Shown piece by piece: positions 10,701-22,000 of a stretch of DNA of 64,000 nt (position 1 is the stretch's first letter; the number at the start of each line of letters is the position of its first letter). The notes below the pieces were generated by a model. It worked only from the letters and a program-made list of their open reading frames with translations, did no database searches and had not been told where the DNA came from. Location of the stretch: assembly GCA_013368315.1 (NCBI GenBank), contig JAACJM010000011.1:868001-932000 (forward strand), in the 5' to 3' direction. A program made the position numbers and the translations under genes. This DNA comes from Tetrapyrgos nigripes (Eukaryota; Basidiomycota; Agaricomycetes; Agaricales; Campanellaceae).

Positions 10701-13700
10701 AACAACTTCGAATAGAATCCTGAGCATGTTTATCTTTCCTCCAGCAAATTGGACGTCTGAATCGTACACCAATCATAGGCATCGAGATTCACGTTGTTTC
10801 CAACCGAGATCGCATTGCTCACCAGTTATTCGACCTCTGGTTCGAGCACGTGCCCACTGAACTCACCCTCAAACGCTTTGAACGCGAACGAGTCCCTTAC
10901 CATGCTAACGATGTAGCCGACATCGACTGGGAGGTAGACTACCCTCTAGGCGCATGGCTTAAAAATGTCTATTTTACGGAACGCCGTGACAAAGCTGGGG
11001 AATTCAAGCTCATTGCGCGTCAGGAAGACGATTTCAAACCCCAATTGGAAGGCAAAACGCCTGATCAGCTGGACCAAGTGTTGGAGTTTGCGCTGAAGTA
11101 TCATCTCGATGATGAGCTGTTTTGGGCTTTTACGTTTTTGGTATCCCAAGAGCCTTTGAGGAGAGATCAGGTTTTGCGATGGATGGATTCTCATCCTCCT
11201 CTGGCGTTTGTGGTACTGAGGAAGTTTCCGCCTAGCGAAGAAATGCTCCTACTACCGCCGGAAGTGGAAGCTCTTGCTAGAAATATCCTGGTCAACATTA
11301 TCCGTTCAGCCAACAGTCTAGGAATCGCTTCTCTCGTAGCCCTCGAAAAGATGACCGGCAACATCGTTAAACTCCCTTCTCCTGCATACCTGGATCTCCT
11401 TTGGCTAGCTGCATTATCCGTACGGCCCATGAATCTTGTTCAAGAGATCATGCTCGTCCTAAACGACTGTCGAGCAGCAGGACCAAACGCCAACACCAAC
11501 GCTGCTCGTTATGAACGCGAACATGGCCTAGGTATCGCCATCGACCGTGCAGAAGAAGCGGCTGATGAATGTCCCTGTGATGACGAGGGTAAACCAAGGA
11601 GACAGAGAACGGCTCCAGCTCATACGAAGCTGAAAGTCGTTCAGGATGAACCCATGCATGTTGCAGCGACGTTGAGAGTGGACTCTCCCACCCCTATCAG
11701 GTTACATTCGCATGTACGTTTACAAGCAGCTTCAAAGGCGGATAATCGATGGGTTTCGTCTATTGTGATAGATGGGGTTGTGGTTGGATCGCAGAAGGGA
11801 GAGTTGAAAATCGAGTTGATGTATCCTCCGCCGCCGGAGATGGAGAGTATGGATTGGAATCTGTATCATGCAGGGAGTACTGGTGAGTTCAACAAAGATT
11901 CTCATTGTTTATCAGGCTAATATCCTTTGACAGCTACATCGAAAGCCATGATGGATGCAGTGATAAGGCTACTTTCGGATAAGGAGGAATGTTGTGGGTT
12001 TTACAGAGCGATAACCGGGGATATCGAGTCTGCGCAGGGAACTATACCTACAAGTCAGGGTGAATCGGCATCGACTGAGGACCATGATGACGAGTTGGAC
12101 AATGCCAGTCTGAATCCTAGTCAGATAGAGGCTGTTCGTTCATGTGATGAAGCTCCGTTAACGCTTATTTGGGGACCTCCAGGTGAGAATCATTTCTTAG
12201 GTGGATTATCATAGGGAGCTGATCTTGTTCTCGATGGAGGTACCGGAAAGACGACAGTAGTAGTCCAGATCCTGAGAAGAATGGTGGAACATATGGATAA
12301 GGATACGAGGATCCTGATGACAGCCTCCACGCACAACGGTATGGCCAATATCATCATCAGAAGTTGCTGCTAACCTGTCTCTTTCTTATCACTCCCAGCT
12401 GTCGACAACGTCCTTGAACGTTTCGTGGCGTTGAACAAAGAAAAGGAACTTCTCGCAGAGGAGCAAATACTTCGTGTTGCAACAGATACATCGAAAGTAA
12501 ACAAGAATCTTCAGCATTATACAATTGACGCAAGAGTTGGAGGGGATATGAATGAGAATAATCGATTGTACAAGGTAGCGAAGCAAAGATTGGATGCGGC
12601 GAAGATAGCTTTTACGACTTGTGCTGGTATGTCTTCACATAGTCTTCTGTATATCGCAAAGCTTGTCTAATGTTTGTGTCGTTGTTTAGGGGCTGGACTT
12701 GGAATTCTGCGAAAGGCTGAGTTTGAGATAGCTCTCATCGATGAGGCGTCTCAGATTAACGAGCCGTGCGCCTTGATTCCACTGGTGAAGGGTGTAAAAC
12801 GTGCTGTACTTGTCGGAGACCAGTAAGATTTTTTTTCTCGATACAAGTTGTCAGGTTCTGAGGTCATCATCACTATTCGCAGCGTCCAGTTGAGGCCTAC
12901 AGTCAAAAACTTGGGAAGAGCCCTACAGTTTGATGTATCTCTTCTTGAAAGGCTGTATACAAAAGGCTCTGACGCAATGATCAGCAAAACGATGCTGGAT
13001 GTGAGTTTAGTAAATCCTGTTACATAGTTGCCGAAAACTTACCAAATTGTTTTAGATCCAATATCGTTTCCCTCAGGAACTCGCTCAGTTTCCTTCTCAA
13101 GAATTCTATGAAGGGAGATTGAGATCTGGAATTCAAGACAGTCAGCGAGTCCTCGGTATACTCGGTCAAATGCAATTCCCTTGGCCGACGAATGAAACCG
13201 GCGGTTTGATACCAACTGTCTTCGTCGACTGCTCAACAGAAGAGGATATGGGAGGCATGTCGAAAAGTAATACGGGACAGGTCGAGTTGGTTGAGAAGAT
13301 TATTCCGCTTCTGAGGAAAGCCCGAGCTCAGCCTCAAGACAGTCGGACTTCGCCTGTACCGAGCGAGCCTGCAGCGGGACCATCTCTCGAAACATTGAAT
13401 ATTGTCATCCTATCGCCATACAACAAGCAAATCACAGAACTTCGACATCGCCTCCCGTCCAGTATTTCGTGCTATACCGTGGATTCGTTCCAAGGCAGAG
13501 AGAGTGATATAGTCATCTTTTCTTCGGTGAGAAGCAACGCAGAAGGAGAGATTGGGTTTCTGGACGATGCGAGGAGGTTGAACGTTATGTGGACGAGGCC
13601 GCGCCTGGCGTTGATTATTATAGGTGATAAGAGGACCATGTCCACTAACGCCCTGTGGAAGAGAGCTTTGGATGCCTGCACAGAGCTCGTTCTGCCTGAT

Positions 13701-13721
13701 GAAACGCCCCAAGCATCCTGA
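7709..13721 (+). CDS. RNA-dependent RNA polymerase fused to a UPF1/SDE3-like SF1 helicase (about 1,700 aa)
   Basis: One continuous spliced reading path joins two silencing enzymes. ATG 7709 opens a short N-terminus. The RdRP domain then runs from NRILHNDD through RGRSCFLR (exon from about 8114), KRIGLLFSEA, the GCGLIS and RGMRYTPC region (about 8380-8460), and the catalytic GGDLDGDKYFVCWD, split by an intron at 9316-9379. A middle region (about 10300-11900) includes SNRDRIAHQLFDLWFEHVP. The helicase follows: GPPGTGKTTV (Walker A, about 12170-12255, intron inside), ASTHNAVDNV, IDEASQINEP (Walker B), VGDHVQLRPT, QYRFPQELA, VDSFQGRESDIVIFSS and RRLNVMWTR. About 15 short introns all keep frame. 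No stop or start signal separates the halves. RdRPs make double-stranded RNA from aberrant transcripts, and Hrr1/SAD-3 helicases assist them as separate proteins elsewhere. The stop at 13721 is followed by the SEC31 fragment in repeat copy A. Confidence 0.88.
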
Positions 13722-14123
13722 CGGCGAGGCTTCCAGCTGTAGGACTTGAAGTGAAGTAAAATTTGTTTAGTTCTGTACATTGAATCCAAGAAATCTTGCC
13801 AGTAAAACCCTTCATATGTAACAAACAGGGGGAGTGAAGACAGCTGGACGCCTGTATGTCAGTGACACATGACGCTTTAGGGCAGGACATTCTGGCACCG
13901 ACGTACTGTTGGCTGTGGACACCGGACATCTACATTTTCCTTTTCTCTTTGTATTTCTCTTTGAACGACCATGAAACTCAATGAGATCTACTTTTGCGTG
14001 GTCGCCGTCCGCTTCTTTGCCTCTGCTGGCCACAGGAACCGTCACGGGCGCTTTGGACGAATCTTTCAGTAACGAAAGCCAGTTGGAGATTTGGGCGCCA
14101 GATTTTCTCGACCAACGCGAATT
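13667..14123 (+). repeat. Direct repeat copy A (helicase 3' end plus SEC31 5' end)
   Basis: This segment matches 18579-19045 closely over about 460 bp, from tttggatgcctgcacagagctcg to ccaacgcgaattt, with scattered substitutions and small indels. It contains the true end of the RdRP-helicase gene and a broken copy of the SEC31 start. Confidence 0.9.
13971..14123 (+). pseudogene. Truncated copy of the SEC31 5' exon
   Basis: The copy starts ATGAAACTCAATGAGATC and then lacks 11 net bases compared with the intact gene at 18881, which breaks the frame. The remaining sequence (gcgtggtcgcc..., ctggccacaggaaccgtc, ccagttggagatttgggcg) matches SEC31 exon 1 until it stops abruptly at 14123. It is a dead by-product of the duplication. 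Confidence 0.85.
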
Positions 14124-14326
14124 TACAGTGGCCAGAAATCTCGGCTCTCAATAGTCTACTCGCTCGTCGGTGTATGATACCCTGTTCAATGGACATCGGT
14201 AAACACTTTTTTCAGCGAAGTCGGCAGGAGCTGATGTATCCATGGTTATACCTCTTCTTCCAGCCCGAGCCTGTTTCTCAAACCTTGGCTGAGGACGAGC
14301 AATTTCCGCCACTGTTCGGTATCTAG
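14124..14326 (+). other. Possible captured gene 3' fragment
   Basis: Past the end of repeat copy A an open frame reads [15 protein letters not shown]... to PPLFGI and a stop at 14326. It looks protein-like (aromatic PWLYLFFQPEP, acidic AEDEQFPP) but has no start of its own and matches nothing I recognise. It may be the end of a gene carried in with the inserted DNA, or chance. Confidence 0.25.
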
Positions 14327-14945
14327 GTAACCAAACTCAAAAGGGGACAGAAACTACCACCACCAAGTTCCACCTTCGTGGATGCCTCATGCATTGCTCG
14401 CTGCCCCTCAAATCAACCTTCTCATCTCGATCGTAATTTTCCTTTTACGGTGCGTCCTACTACATCTTCCCAGTACACCACAAATACTCATTTGGCGACT
14501 GTTTAGATCCTTCCCATTCATTCCTTCCCGTCCCCACCTCACCGCAACACCTCACCGCAACACCTCACCGCACCGCACCTAGTTCTTTCCCTCTCTCGTC
14601 CCATCCTTCCCTGGGTAACACTTCACCTCACCGCATCAGAGCCCCACTCAACCCCACTTCGACTCCACTCATATCGATAACCCCAGCTCAACGTAAACCT
14701 CCTACATCGCCCTCTTGCGCCCTACGTCTCTTCTTCTCTCCCGACCGAAAACCTTGGAGCATATTTAGCCTAGTTGCTTCCAATACCGATACCAACGACG
14801 TCATCTGTGTGCCGACGCGTCGCGGATCTGTTTTTCCACCTACCCGTCTTCCATGTACTATGACGCACGTACGAAACATTAAGGACCAGAGTAAGAAAAA
14901 ACATACATAAGAATGGCAGTATCCTAATCCTCTCCAAATCCAACG
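14327..14945. other. Pyrimidine-rich gap with a short tandem repeat
   Basis: No gene is supported here. The stretch is rich in C and T. At about 14537-14580 it carries three near-perfect copies of a 13-mer, cctcaccgcaaca, and a fourth partial copy near 14625. It probably serves as the promoter and 5' untranslated region of the following RING-like gene. Confidence 0.4.
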
Positions 14946-15967
14946 ATGAAATCATCAAGAACTGCCCGAGCACGTAGGTCTTTTCCCCTCATGTTTGCAG
15001 TCCCAAACCTCATCAGCAACCATAGCTCTCCCAGATGAAGAATGCGACATAGATCTTGGAGCAGAGAACCCAAACTCTGTCCTCAAGGAACAAATTGCTC
15101 AATCTTCTGTAGCCACCCCCGATGAAGACCCAGAACACTCGAAAGAATGGAAGACCTCTGGAATCGCAGTCCATACCGCTATACCTCCTCGCCCAAGAGA
15201 CTGGCATTCAAACTCGTATGAAGAGAGGCTGAAAGAGGAGCAAGAGAGGCATAGGAAAGAGCAACAGCCAAAGGGGAAGGGAAGGAGCGGAGATGAGAGG
15301 GAATGTGGCATTTGGTGAGTAGTCTGTCGTTTTCTTTGGTCCTTCTCAAATCTTTCCCTATTTTTTCGGCGTCATACTAATCCTGAATTTTCCTAGCTTT
15401 GACCCTGCATTGAATCCACGTAGAACGCCATGCTGCAAGACACTCTACTGTCTGGAGCATATTACCGACGTGCGTCGCAGATATCTTATCTCGCCTTTCC
15501 TGTCTTCTGACTAAAAGGGGTTTTACTTTTTTCGTCCTTCTTCTACTTGCATATCCGTACACGCCAAATGTCAACAGTGGCTCACAGGCCCTTCCGCTGC
15601 AGGTCTCTGCCCTTCCTGCGAAACTTCCTGTACGATTGAGAACGGTCAAGTCGTTCTGTCATCATCCTCCAACTCCAAACCTACATCCGTGGTTTCCTCT
15701 TCTAACTCTACGAATCCCTCTACCCCCACGTCTCAACTCGCTGAAGCTACGAAGACTACCATGACGCTGTCTCCCCTTTCTGCTTCTGTTACAGCCGCTG
15801 TTGCGAGTTTAGTGTCCCCTACCTCTCCTTCTGAGTCTCAGTCTCATACATCTCCTACTACGTCTCGGAAGTCGCCAGCATCGATGGGTACCTACGTCGA
15901 AACCGTACATCATCCTATGACGGAGACTCTGGTTGATACGGGAGGGATTAGGCTTCGGGATGAGTGA
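14946..15967 (+). CDS. RING-like zinc finger protein
   Basis: Three exons give a protein of about 250 residues with a polar, Glu/Lys-rich N-terminus (EERLKEEQERHRKEQ). A Cys-rich finger follows: ECGIC (exon end about 15314), then PRRTPCCKTLYCLEHITDW, then LCPSCETSC. The spacing C-x2-C, CC, C-x2-H and CPSC looks like a RING-type finger, so a ubiquitin-ligase role is possible. The C-terminus is Ser/Thr-rich and low complexity, ending at 15967. The introns at about 15315-15396 and 15471-15577 keep frame and rebuild the finger. The first exon is unsure: the ATG at 14946 and the exon from 14999 do not join cleanly in phase, so the true start may lie elsewhere. The gene lies within the inserted 4.45-kb segment. 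Confidence 0.6.
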
Positions 15968-16782
15968 ATTGATGGCCTAACAGCTCACTGGGTCGAGAAA
16001 GAATTGCTTTCCAAAGTCCCTAATTAACATAAGTTGATGAAGAATCTGTAATGTCCATTGTGATGTACGTGTACTATGTAATGCTAATGACATGCTTATA
16101 TGTTTATGTACTTTGGTGCTTAGAACCTATTTCTGCTGCCTTTCATCATGGTCGCCGGTGCCGGGGATTCTCCACGATGAGGGTATGGACAGGCGTCTTG
16201 AATGCTTGACCGTCGGCGGTTGGGAGACCGGTCATTGTTATGATTCTGTATCATCTTTCTATGCTTGGGCGTTCTACCCAGTCATGAAACAGTTCCTGGC
16301 ATGAGCTTGTGGAGTAATTACTATACTGACTCTTCACAATGCCAGACGTCGTCGACGACCGTGAGTCTCGAATCGGAGCTCGGTGAAATCGTCTAACTAT
16401 TGACAGACACCTTGAATGTAGCCATTCTCAGCAAATGACAGATTTGGCCGGAGTCCAACGAATGGTCCTCTCAGTGCTCATTGCCCATGTCGGTAATTCG
16501 AATCGACCCTTCCACACTAAGCGCAGACTGACATCCTGAATGAGCGGGTGCTTTGACTGCTGTGCAGCGTATGATTGGCGAGATTCCCAACGGGCAAGGT
16601 GCCCACAGTGACAGAGAAAACGTTCGAGGTTCAACTCCGTATGTATCGCCTAACTCCTCCTGGTATATTCTAAAGTTATTCGCTAAATATCTGAGGAGTA
16701 TTTAAGCTGAAGCAACGCCTGGCCTTTCCAGCAGTTCACCAGCAGCAAACCCTACCCGAACACAACACATATCACTTTCAAA
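15968..16782. other. Intergenic gap, no gene seen
   Basis: I see no supported gene. Short frames on both strands lack motifs. A box-B-like string (ggttcaactcc, about 16627) has no matching tRNA arms around it. The last 100 bp are likely the promoter of the gene at 16783. Confidence 0.4.
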
Positions 16783-17637
16783 ATGGTCAACCTTCTCACT
16801 ATTTCTCAAGCTGTCGCCGCCGCTTCCATCTCCATCATCGACCATACCCAAGGCTACGCCGTAGACCTTGCGAACACTGGTTGCAAGGATTTCCAGCCCG
16901 TTACGCAATTTGAGTTTCATAGGACTGCGGCCGAGCAGGTGAGTCGACCAAGTATTGACGCTGTCGCTGGGCGGGATTCTGACGAATATTTCACTTCTAG
17001 TTGAAGCTCAAGACTGTTGCTGCGAACGAGTTCCAGGTGGGTACACCACTTTTTTTCTGTAGAGGATGCTTTTTTGCTGAATCCATCCATGTCCTCGAAT
17101 CCCCACCTCGTAGATCATCAACATCAAATGCAACACCACCGTCACCTATCCCGGATCTGGCTCTGGTGCTGAGCCTGAGAGATCTCAAACTGTAGCCGTC
17201 GCTGGCTCTCATACCGCCTGGAACATCACCTCGACCAATGCTTCCAGTACCACCGGGCCTTTCCAGTAAGTCGATATTCATGCAGGCATATCATTTCCAA
17301 GCATAATCACGTTCGTTAAACATTCTCTGTTTTAATCTTTCCACTTAGCCTCCTCGAGAGCGTCTCTGGATTGGCATTGACCGCTTGGCCCATCGATCCC
17401 GCTGGTGATGCTACTCACGGACCGGTAAGTATCACTCCTTGATGAGATTCGAAACGTGCACTTACTGTTTACTTTTCCTCGAATTCTACTTGAATTCTAT
17501 TTACCAAAAGTTGACCTTGGAAAGAGTCGGAGCCAATGACACTCGTCAATTGTTCTACTTGACCCCTTGTGAGTGTTTTCACGGCCATTAGGACTTTGAT
17601 TCGGGTTGACTCACATTTTATGCACCTAGCTCTTTAA
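16783..17637 (+). CDS. Small protein, possible beta-trefoil (ricin-B-like) fold
   Basis: Five exons joined at clean GT-AG sites give about 150 residues. It starts MVNLLTISQAVAAAS at 16783, continues with AEQ|LKLKTVAANEFQ|IINIKCNTTVTYPG and HTAWNITSTNASS, then LLESVSGLALTAWPID, and ends TRQLFYLTPSL with TAA at 17635-17637. The repeated pattern of W-x-I, then LLES-x-SGLALTAW, then TRQLFYL resembles beta-trefoil lectin-like domains. The classic QxW motif is not seen, so the fold is a guess. There is no convincing signal peptide. The gene lies in the segment inserted between the two direct repeats. It could equally be an unrelated beta-rich protein. Confidence 0.55.
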
Positions 17638-18211
17638 ATTCAGTCCCCACCACGGTCGAAGAGCTTTGGGCTCGGAGAGGGAGGATGGAATTATCTTCGT
17701 TGATTATTTAAATATTTCAACATGGTCTCAGGTCTAGTATCCTGGATCGTGGAATTGCTTAGTACCATGTAATTCAACCGTCCTCTCGAGTACGAGTTGT
17801 CCCACTACTTGTTTTCGAAATTCAGTTGACTTTCAGTCTTGCCACCTTATGTTCCCCCGTTTCTTTAAGCAGGAGACGATATATTGACATACAGGAGGGT
17901 AACATGGAATCCAAAAGCATATGGGTATAAGGCCTGCAACTACAATGCGATACTATGTTCGTCACATATTCCGCTTGGCAGCTTAGCTGCTTGAAGTCAC
18001 CGACGGCGGCACTGATAATCCTCATTAGCAGGTTGCAAACAGGACTGATGAAAGTCGAGACTCACTAGGAGGCCGTCATACCAGGGACCGCTGCTCGGTA
18101 TGTACCAAATTTAACCCTGTTAAATCCCCGTTTGAGCATTTCCAAGGTTGTGAGCAATACGAGGCAACTCACGTCCCCATGATCCCATGAACCACCGTGG
18201 CACGGTGTAAA
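17638..18211. other. Gap without a recognisable gene
   Basis: No coding region is supported. The sequence near 17700-17760 is AT-rich and may hold the 3' end signals of the upstream gene. The right side borders a truncated minus-strand gene. Confidence 0.35.
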
Positions 18212-18578
18212 TTAGTATGTCCCGCGAAGGTCGAGAAGGGCATTAGAGGGACAGGTACTCCCTGAGCAACCCTGGTTGTAGAAATCATGGATATACACTT
18301 TGCCATTCCGGGCATCTAGCGTGACAACTGGGCCATTTTGGACTTTCCCATCAGAGTTCTCGTTTAGGAGCTGCATGAGATGGAAGAAGCCGTTGGCAGT
18401 GCCAGAGAGGCTGCTAAATCACTCGAGAGTAAGCAACTAAATAACTTTGAATAGACTTGCTAGTATTTCCACTCGAACGAATCGGTCTCTCCGGCCACTC
18501 CTTTTTGTCCTGAAGCGATTTCGATTCTTTGGCGTGGAATGGCACCGGGAGGTAAGTCAGGTTCGAGATTCTCGTTCG
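18212..18578 (-). pseudogene. 3' remnant of an unidentified gene, cut at the repeat junction
   Basis: On the minus strand a coding-like path begins at the repeat edge (18578) with NLEPDLPPGAIPRQRIEIAS and GVAGETDSF. It splices over about 55 nt to LSGTANGFFHLMQLLNEN, VVTLDARNGKVYIHDFYNQ and CSGSTCPSNALLDLRGTY, with a stop at 18212-18214. The composition looks like a secreted enzyme C-terminus with paired cysteines, but I do not recognise the family. Its upstream part is missing because the sequence switches to the SEC31-side direct repeat. It is best read as a truncated gene brought in by the rearrangement. Confidence 0.45.
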
Positions 18579-19045
18579 TTTGGATGCCTGCACAGAGCTC
18601 GTTTTGCCTGATGAGACGCCCCAAGCATCCTGACGGTGAGGCTTCCAGCTGTAGTAATTGAAGTGAAATAAAATTTTCTGTACATTGAATCCAAGAAATC
18701 TTGCCAGTAAAACCCTTCATATCTGTAACAAACAGGGAGCGAAGCAATGCCAAGAGCGAAGGCAGCCGTCGCCACGTGACGCTTTAGGGCAGGACATTTT
18801 GGCACCGACGTGTCACGACGTACTGTTGGGTGTGGACATCTACATTTTCCTCTTCACCTTGTATTTCTCTTTGAACGACCATGAAACTCAAAGAGATCCA
18901 TAGGACATCCACTTTTGCGTGGTCGCCTTCCGCTTCTTTGCCTCTGCTGGCCACAGGAACCGTCGCGGGCGCTTTGGACGAATCCTTCAGTAACGAAAGC
19001 CAGTTGGAGATTTGGGCGCCAGATTTTCTCGACCAACGCGAATTT
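18579..19045 (+). repeat. Direct repeat copy B (helicase 3' remnant plus true SEC31 start)
   Basis: This is the partner of 13667-14123. The first 58 bp repeat the last codons and stop of the RdRP-helicase gene (LDACTELVLPDETPQAS, stop near 18636), out of context here. The part from 18881 is the intact SEC31 start. Confidence 0.9.
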
Positions 19046-22000
19046 GACCTGGGAGGAGAGGGACAGAATGGACCTACAGGTTTTGTGAAGGACACAGCGA
19101 GGTATGTGACGAGTTTTGTGGATATCAGAATGTTACTGACCGAAGACGTAGATTTAACCGTTTGACTTGGGGATATGTAGACTCAAGTAGACCACAAGGC
19201 ATTATCGCGGCTGGTATGGAGAATGGAGAGCTCGCGTTGTGGGATCCTTCCAAGATATTAGCGGGTGCAGCGTACGCAAGCTTCATGTTTGAAATTTTTC
19301 GAAACTAACATTGCTCCAGTGCTAGCGAGTCCTTGGTCCTCAGAAATACTCAGCACACAGGTCCCGTGCGTGCTCTTGACTTCAACCCTGTACAGTCCAA
19401 TCTTCTTGCCTCTGGTGCAGTAGCTGGTGAGGTAAGTCGGTTATATCTTTCCTCGATTTTCCTTCCCTAACACGCTGCCAGGTCTACATTTGGGATCTAA
19501 AAGACCCAAGCAAACCTTACACTCCTGGAACGCGTAGTACAAAACTCGACGACATCACTTCGATTGCTTGGAATCAGCAAGTGCAGTATGTATTGGCTGG
19601 TGCCAGTACAACCGGTTACACCGTGGTTTGGGATCTCAGAGGTAAACGCGAAGTGGTCGCGTTAGCGTATGGCGGTGGTGCAGGAACACTAGCTGGACAG
19701 ATGAGTGGTGGAAACGGGCTTGCAGTTGGAGGTCGTCGGGGTATGAGTGCGATTGCCTGGCATCCTGATAACGTGCTTTTTGATCCTTTTTGTGATATTC
19801 CACTCTGCTGACCGTCATCTTCAGGCTACGAGGCTAGTCACTGCCTCAGAAGATGACTCGTCGCCCATCATCATGGCCTGGGATCTTCGAAATGCGCGTG
19901 CGCCTGAAAAGGTGCGTTGATCTTGTTTTTGCTTCCGGAATAATTTTAACTTGCAGCAGATCCTCACTGGCCACGAAAAAGGTGTCTTGTCCTTGTCATG
20001 GTGTAAGCAGGACGCGGATCTATTACTGTCTTGCGGTAAAGACAATCGTGCTCTCTGCTGGAACCCCCAAACGTCTGAAATCATTGGCGAGGTACGTGTC
20101 TTGCCGTTATTTTATGCGCATATGATGACATTCCAATGCGCTTCTAGTTGCCTTCTGCCGACAACTGGGCGTTCCAGGTTGAATGGTGCCCACGCAACCC
20201 CGATTTACTTGCGACAGCCTTCTTCGACGGAACCGTTGGCATCCATTCCATTCAGACCACCAACGAGACTGCCGCCGCCGCTGCAGCTGCCCCTGCCCTT
20301 GCTGCCGATGGCTCTGACGTTTTCGACGTCCCTGGTTTCTCTCGTTCGACTCAGGGAGGAACTCTCTCACTTAAACAACCTCCCAAATGGCTACGTCGTC
20401 CTGCTTCGACTACTTTCGGTTTCGGAGGCAAGCTTGTTACGGTGTCCAATCTCCCTTCAGCGCAGGGCAAGAATCAGAGCAGTGTAGTTCACCTTCGTGA
20501 TGTCGTGACCGAAGACGATTTGGTTGAGCGTGCTAGGAAGTTGCAGGCTGCCTTGGAAGGGGAGTCGTTGAAGGCGTTTGCAGAAGGGAAAACAGAGAAG
20601 GGAGAGACCTGGAAGGCTCTGCTCAGCCTTTTCCAAGCCGATTCAAGAGACGAGCTCGTTACGCTTCTTGGGTTCTCTAAAGCTGAGGTAGCTGCACGAG
20701 TTGCTGAAGCTGTCGAGAGGCTCAAGGCTGGTAGAACGCCAACCGTTGCTGAGCTGGACTTAGCCGACGTGAAACCTCCCGTTGTATCCTTTGCAGAGCC
20801 AGAAGTTGAAGAGACCGCCGTCGCTGGAGAGGAGATTGAGGACATCATTCCTGATAGCGCTGGATTGGAAAAGACGCCTTCTGAAGTCAGCCTTGGTGGT
20901 ACATCTGATGCCACTAGTGCTGCTCGTCTTGGGGAGACCGAGTCAACCACCACCGCTCCCTCTCTATTCGGCGATGACAACGTTCCTGGGATACCCGCCG
21001 TGGATGCCGATACCGACTTCTTTAGCACCATGGGAGTTGCTGGAAGCCATGGGTCTGGTCAACAAGTTCTCGTTCCCCATATGAACTATGGCCTTGACTC
21101 GTCCGTCGCTGCTACGATTGGCTCAAGGCCTTCGTCTGCTGCTTCTTCAGCTATCAAGAACAACACCTTCAGGATCTACCCCAGCGATGAAAGCGAGACC
21201 GAGAGGCTCGTCACCAAGGCTCTTGTCGTCGGTGACATTGAGTCGGCCGTGGAGCTGTGCATGTCCTCAGACAGATTCGCCGATGCGCTCTTGCTCGCTG
21301 TTCGTGGTGGTCCAGAACTTTTGCAGAAGACTCAACAAGCCTACTTTGAACGCCAAACCATCTCCTCACCCTACCTTCGCCTCTTCCAATCCATCGTCAC
21401 CAATGATCTCATCGACATTGTCCAGAACGCGGATCTGCAGGAATGGCAAGAGATTTTTGTCGTCCTTTGCACATTTGCCAGCAAGGAAGAGTTCCCTGGC
21501 CTCGCTGAACAACTCGGTCGTCGTCTCGAGTTCCAGTACACCATCGCCAGGTCATCGTCGGATCCAGAACTTGCGTCCAAGGTTAGTGATTTCCGCAAAT
21601 ATGCCACTCTTACATATTTGGCGTCTGCTCGTCTTGAGCGTTTGGTCAACATTTGGAGTGAAGAGTTGGCGGAAGAGGAAGCTGGCCTTGTTGCTGAGGG
21701 AACAGGGTCTCATTATTCGGCGCATGTCCGGGCGCTACAGTCCTTCATCGAGAAGGTCACCGTATTCAGGGCTGCTACCAGGTACGAGGATGGTGACCTT
21801 GCTCTGGCTGCATCTTCTGGAGCTGAGGCCAACGCCAAGATCTACAAGTTGTCGAGTCTCTATGACCGATACTTTGAGTACGCAGATCTTCTGGCGTCTC
21901 AGGGTCTGGTGAAGGAGGGAGCAGCGTTCTTGAAGTTGACTCCTACCGACTACAGAGGCTCAGGCAAGGCTGACTTGAGCAGTCAGAGGGATCGTTTGCT

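Noticed and set aside
14535..14580. Tandem 13-mer cctcaccgcaaca considered as a regulatory array
   Set aside because: Only three to four copies in a pyrimidine-rich leader. Simple slippage explains it.
16560..16650. Box-B-like ggttcaactcc suggesting a tRNA
   Set aside because: The flanking bases do not form a T stem, and no box A lies upstream.
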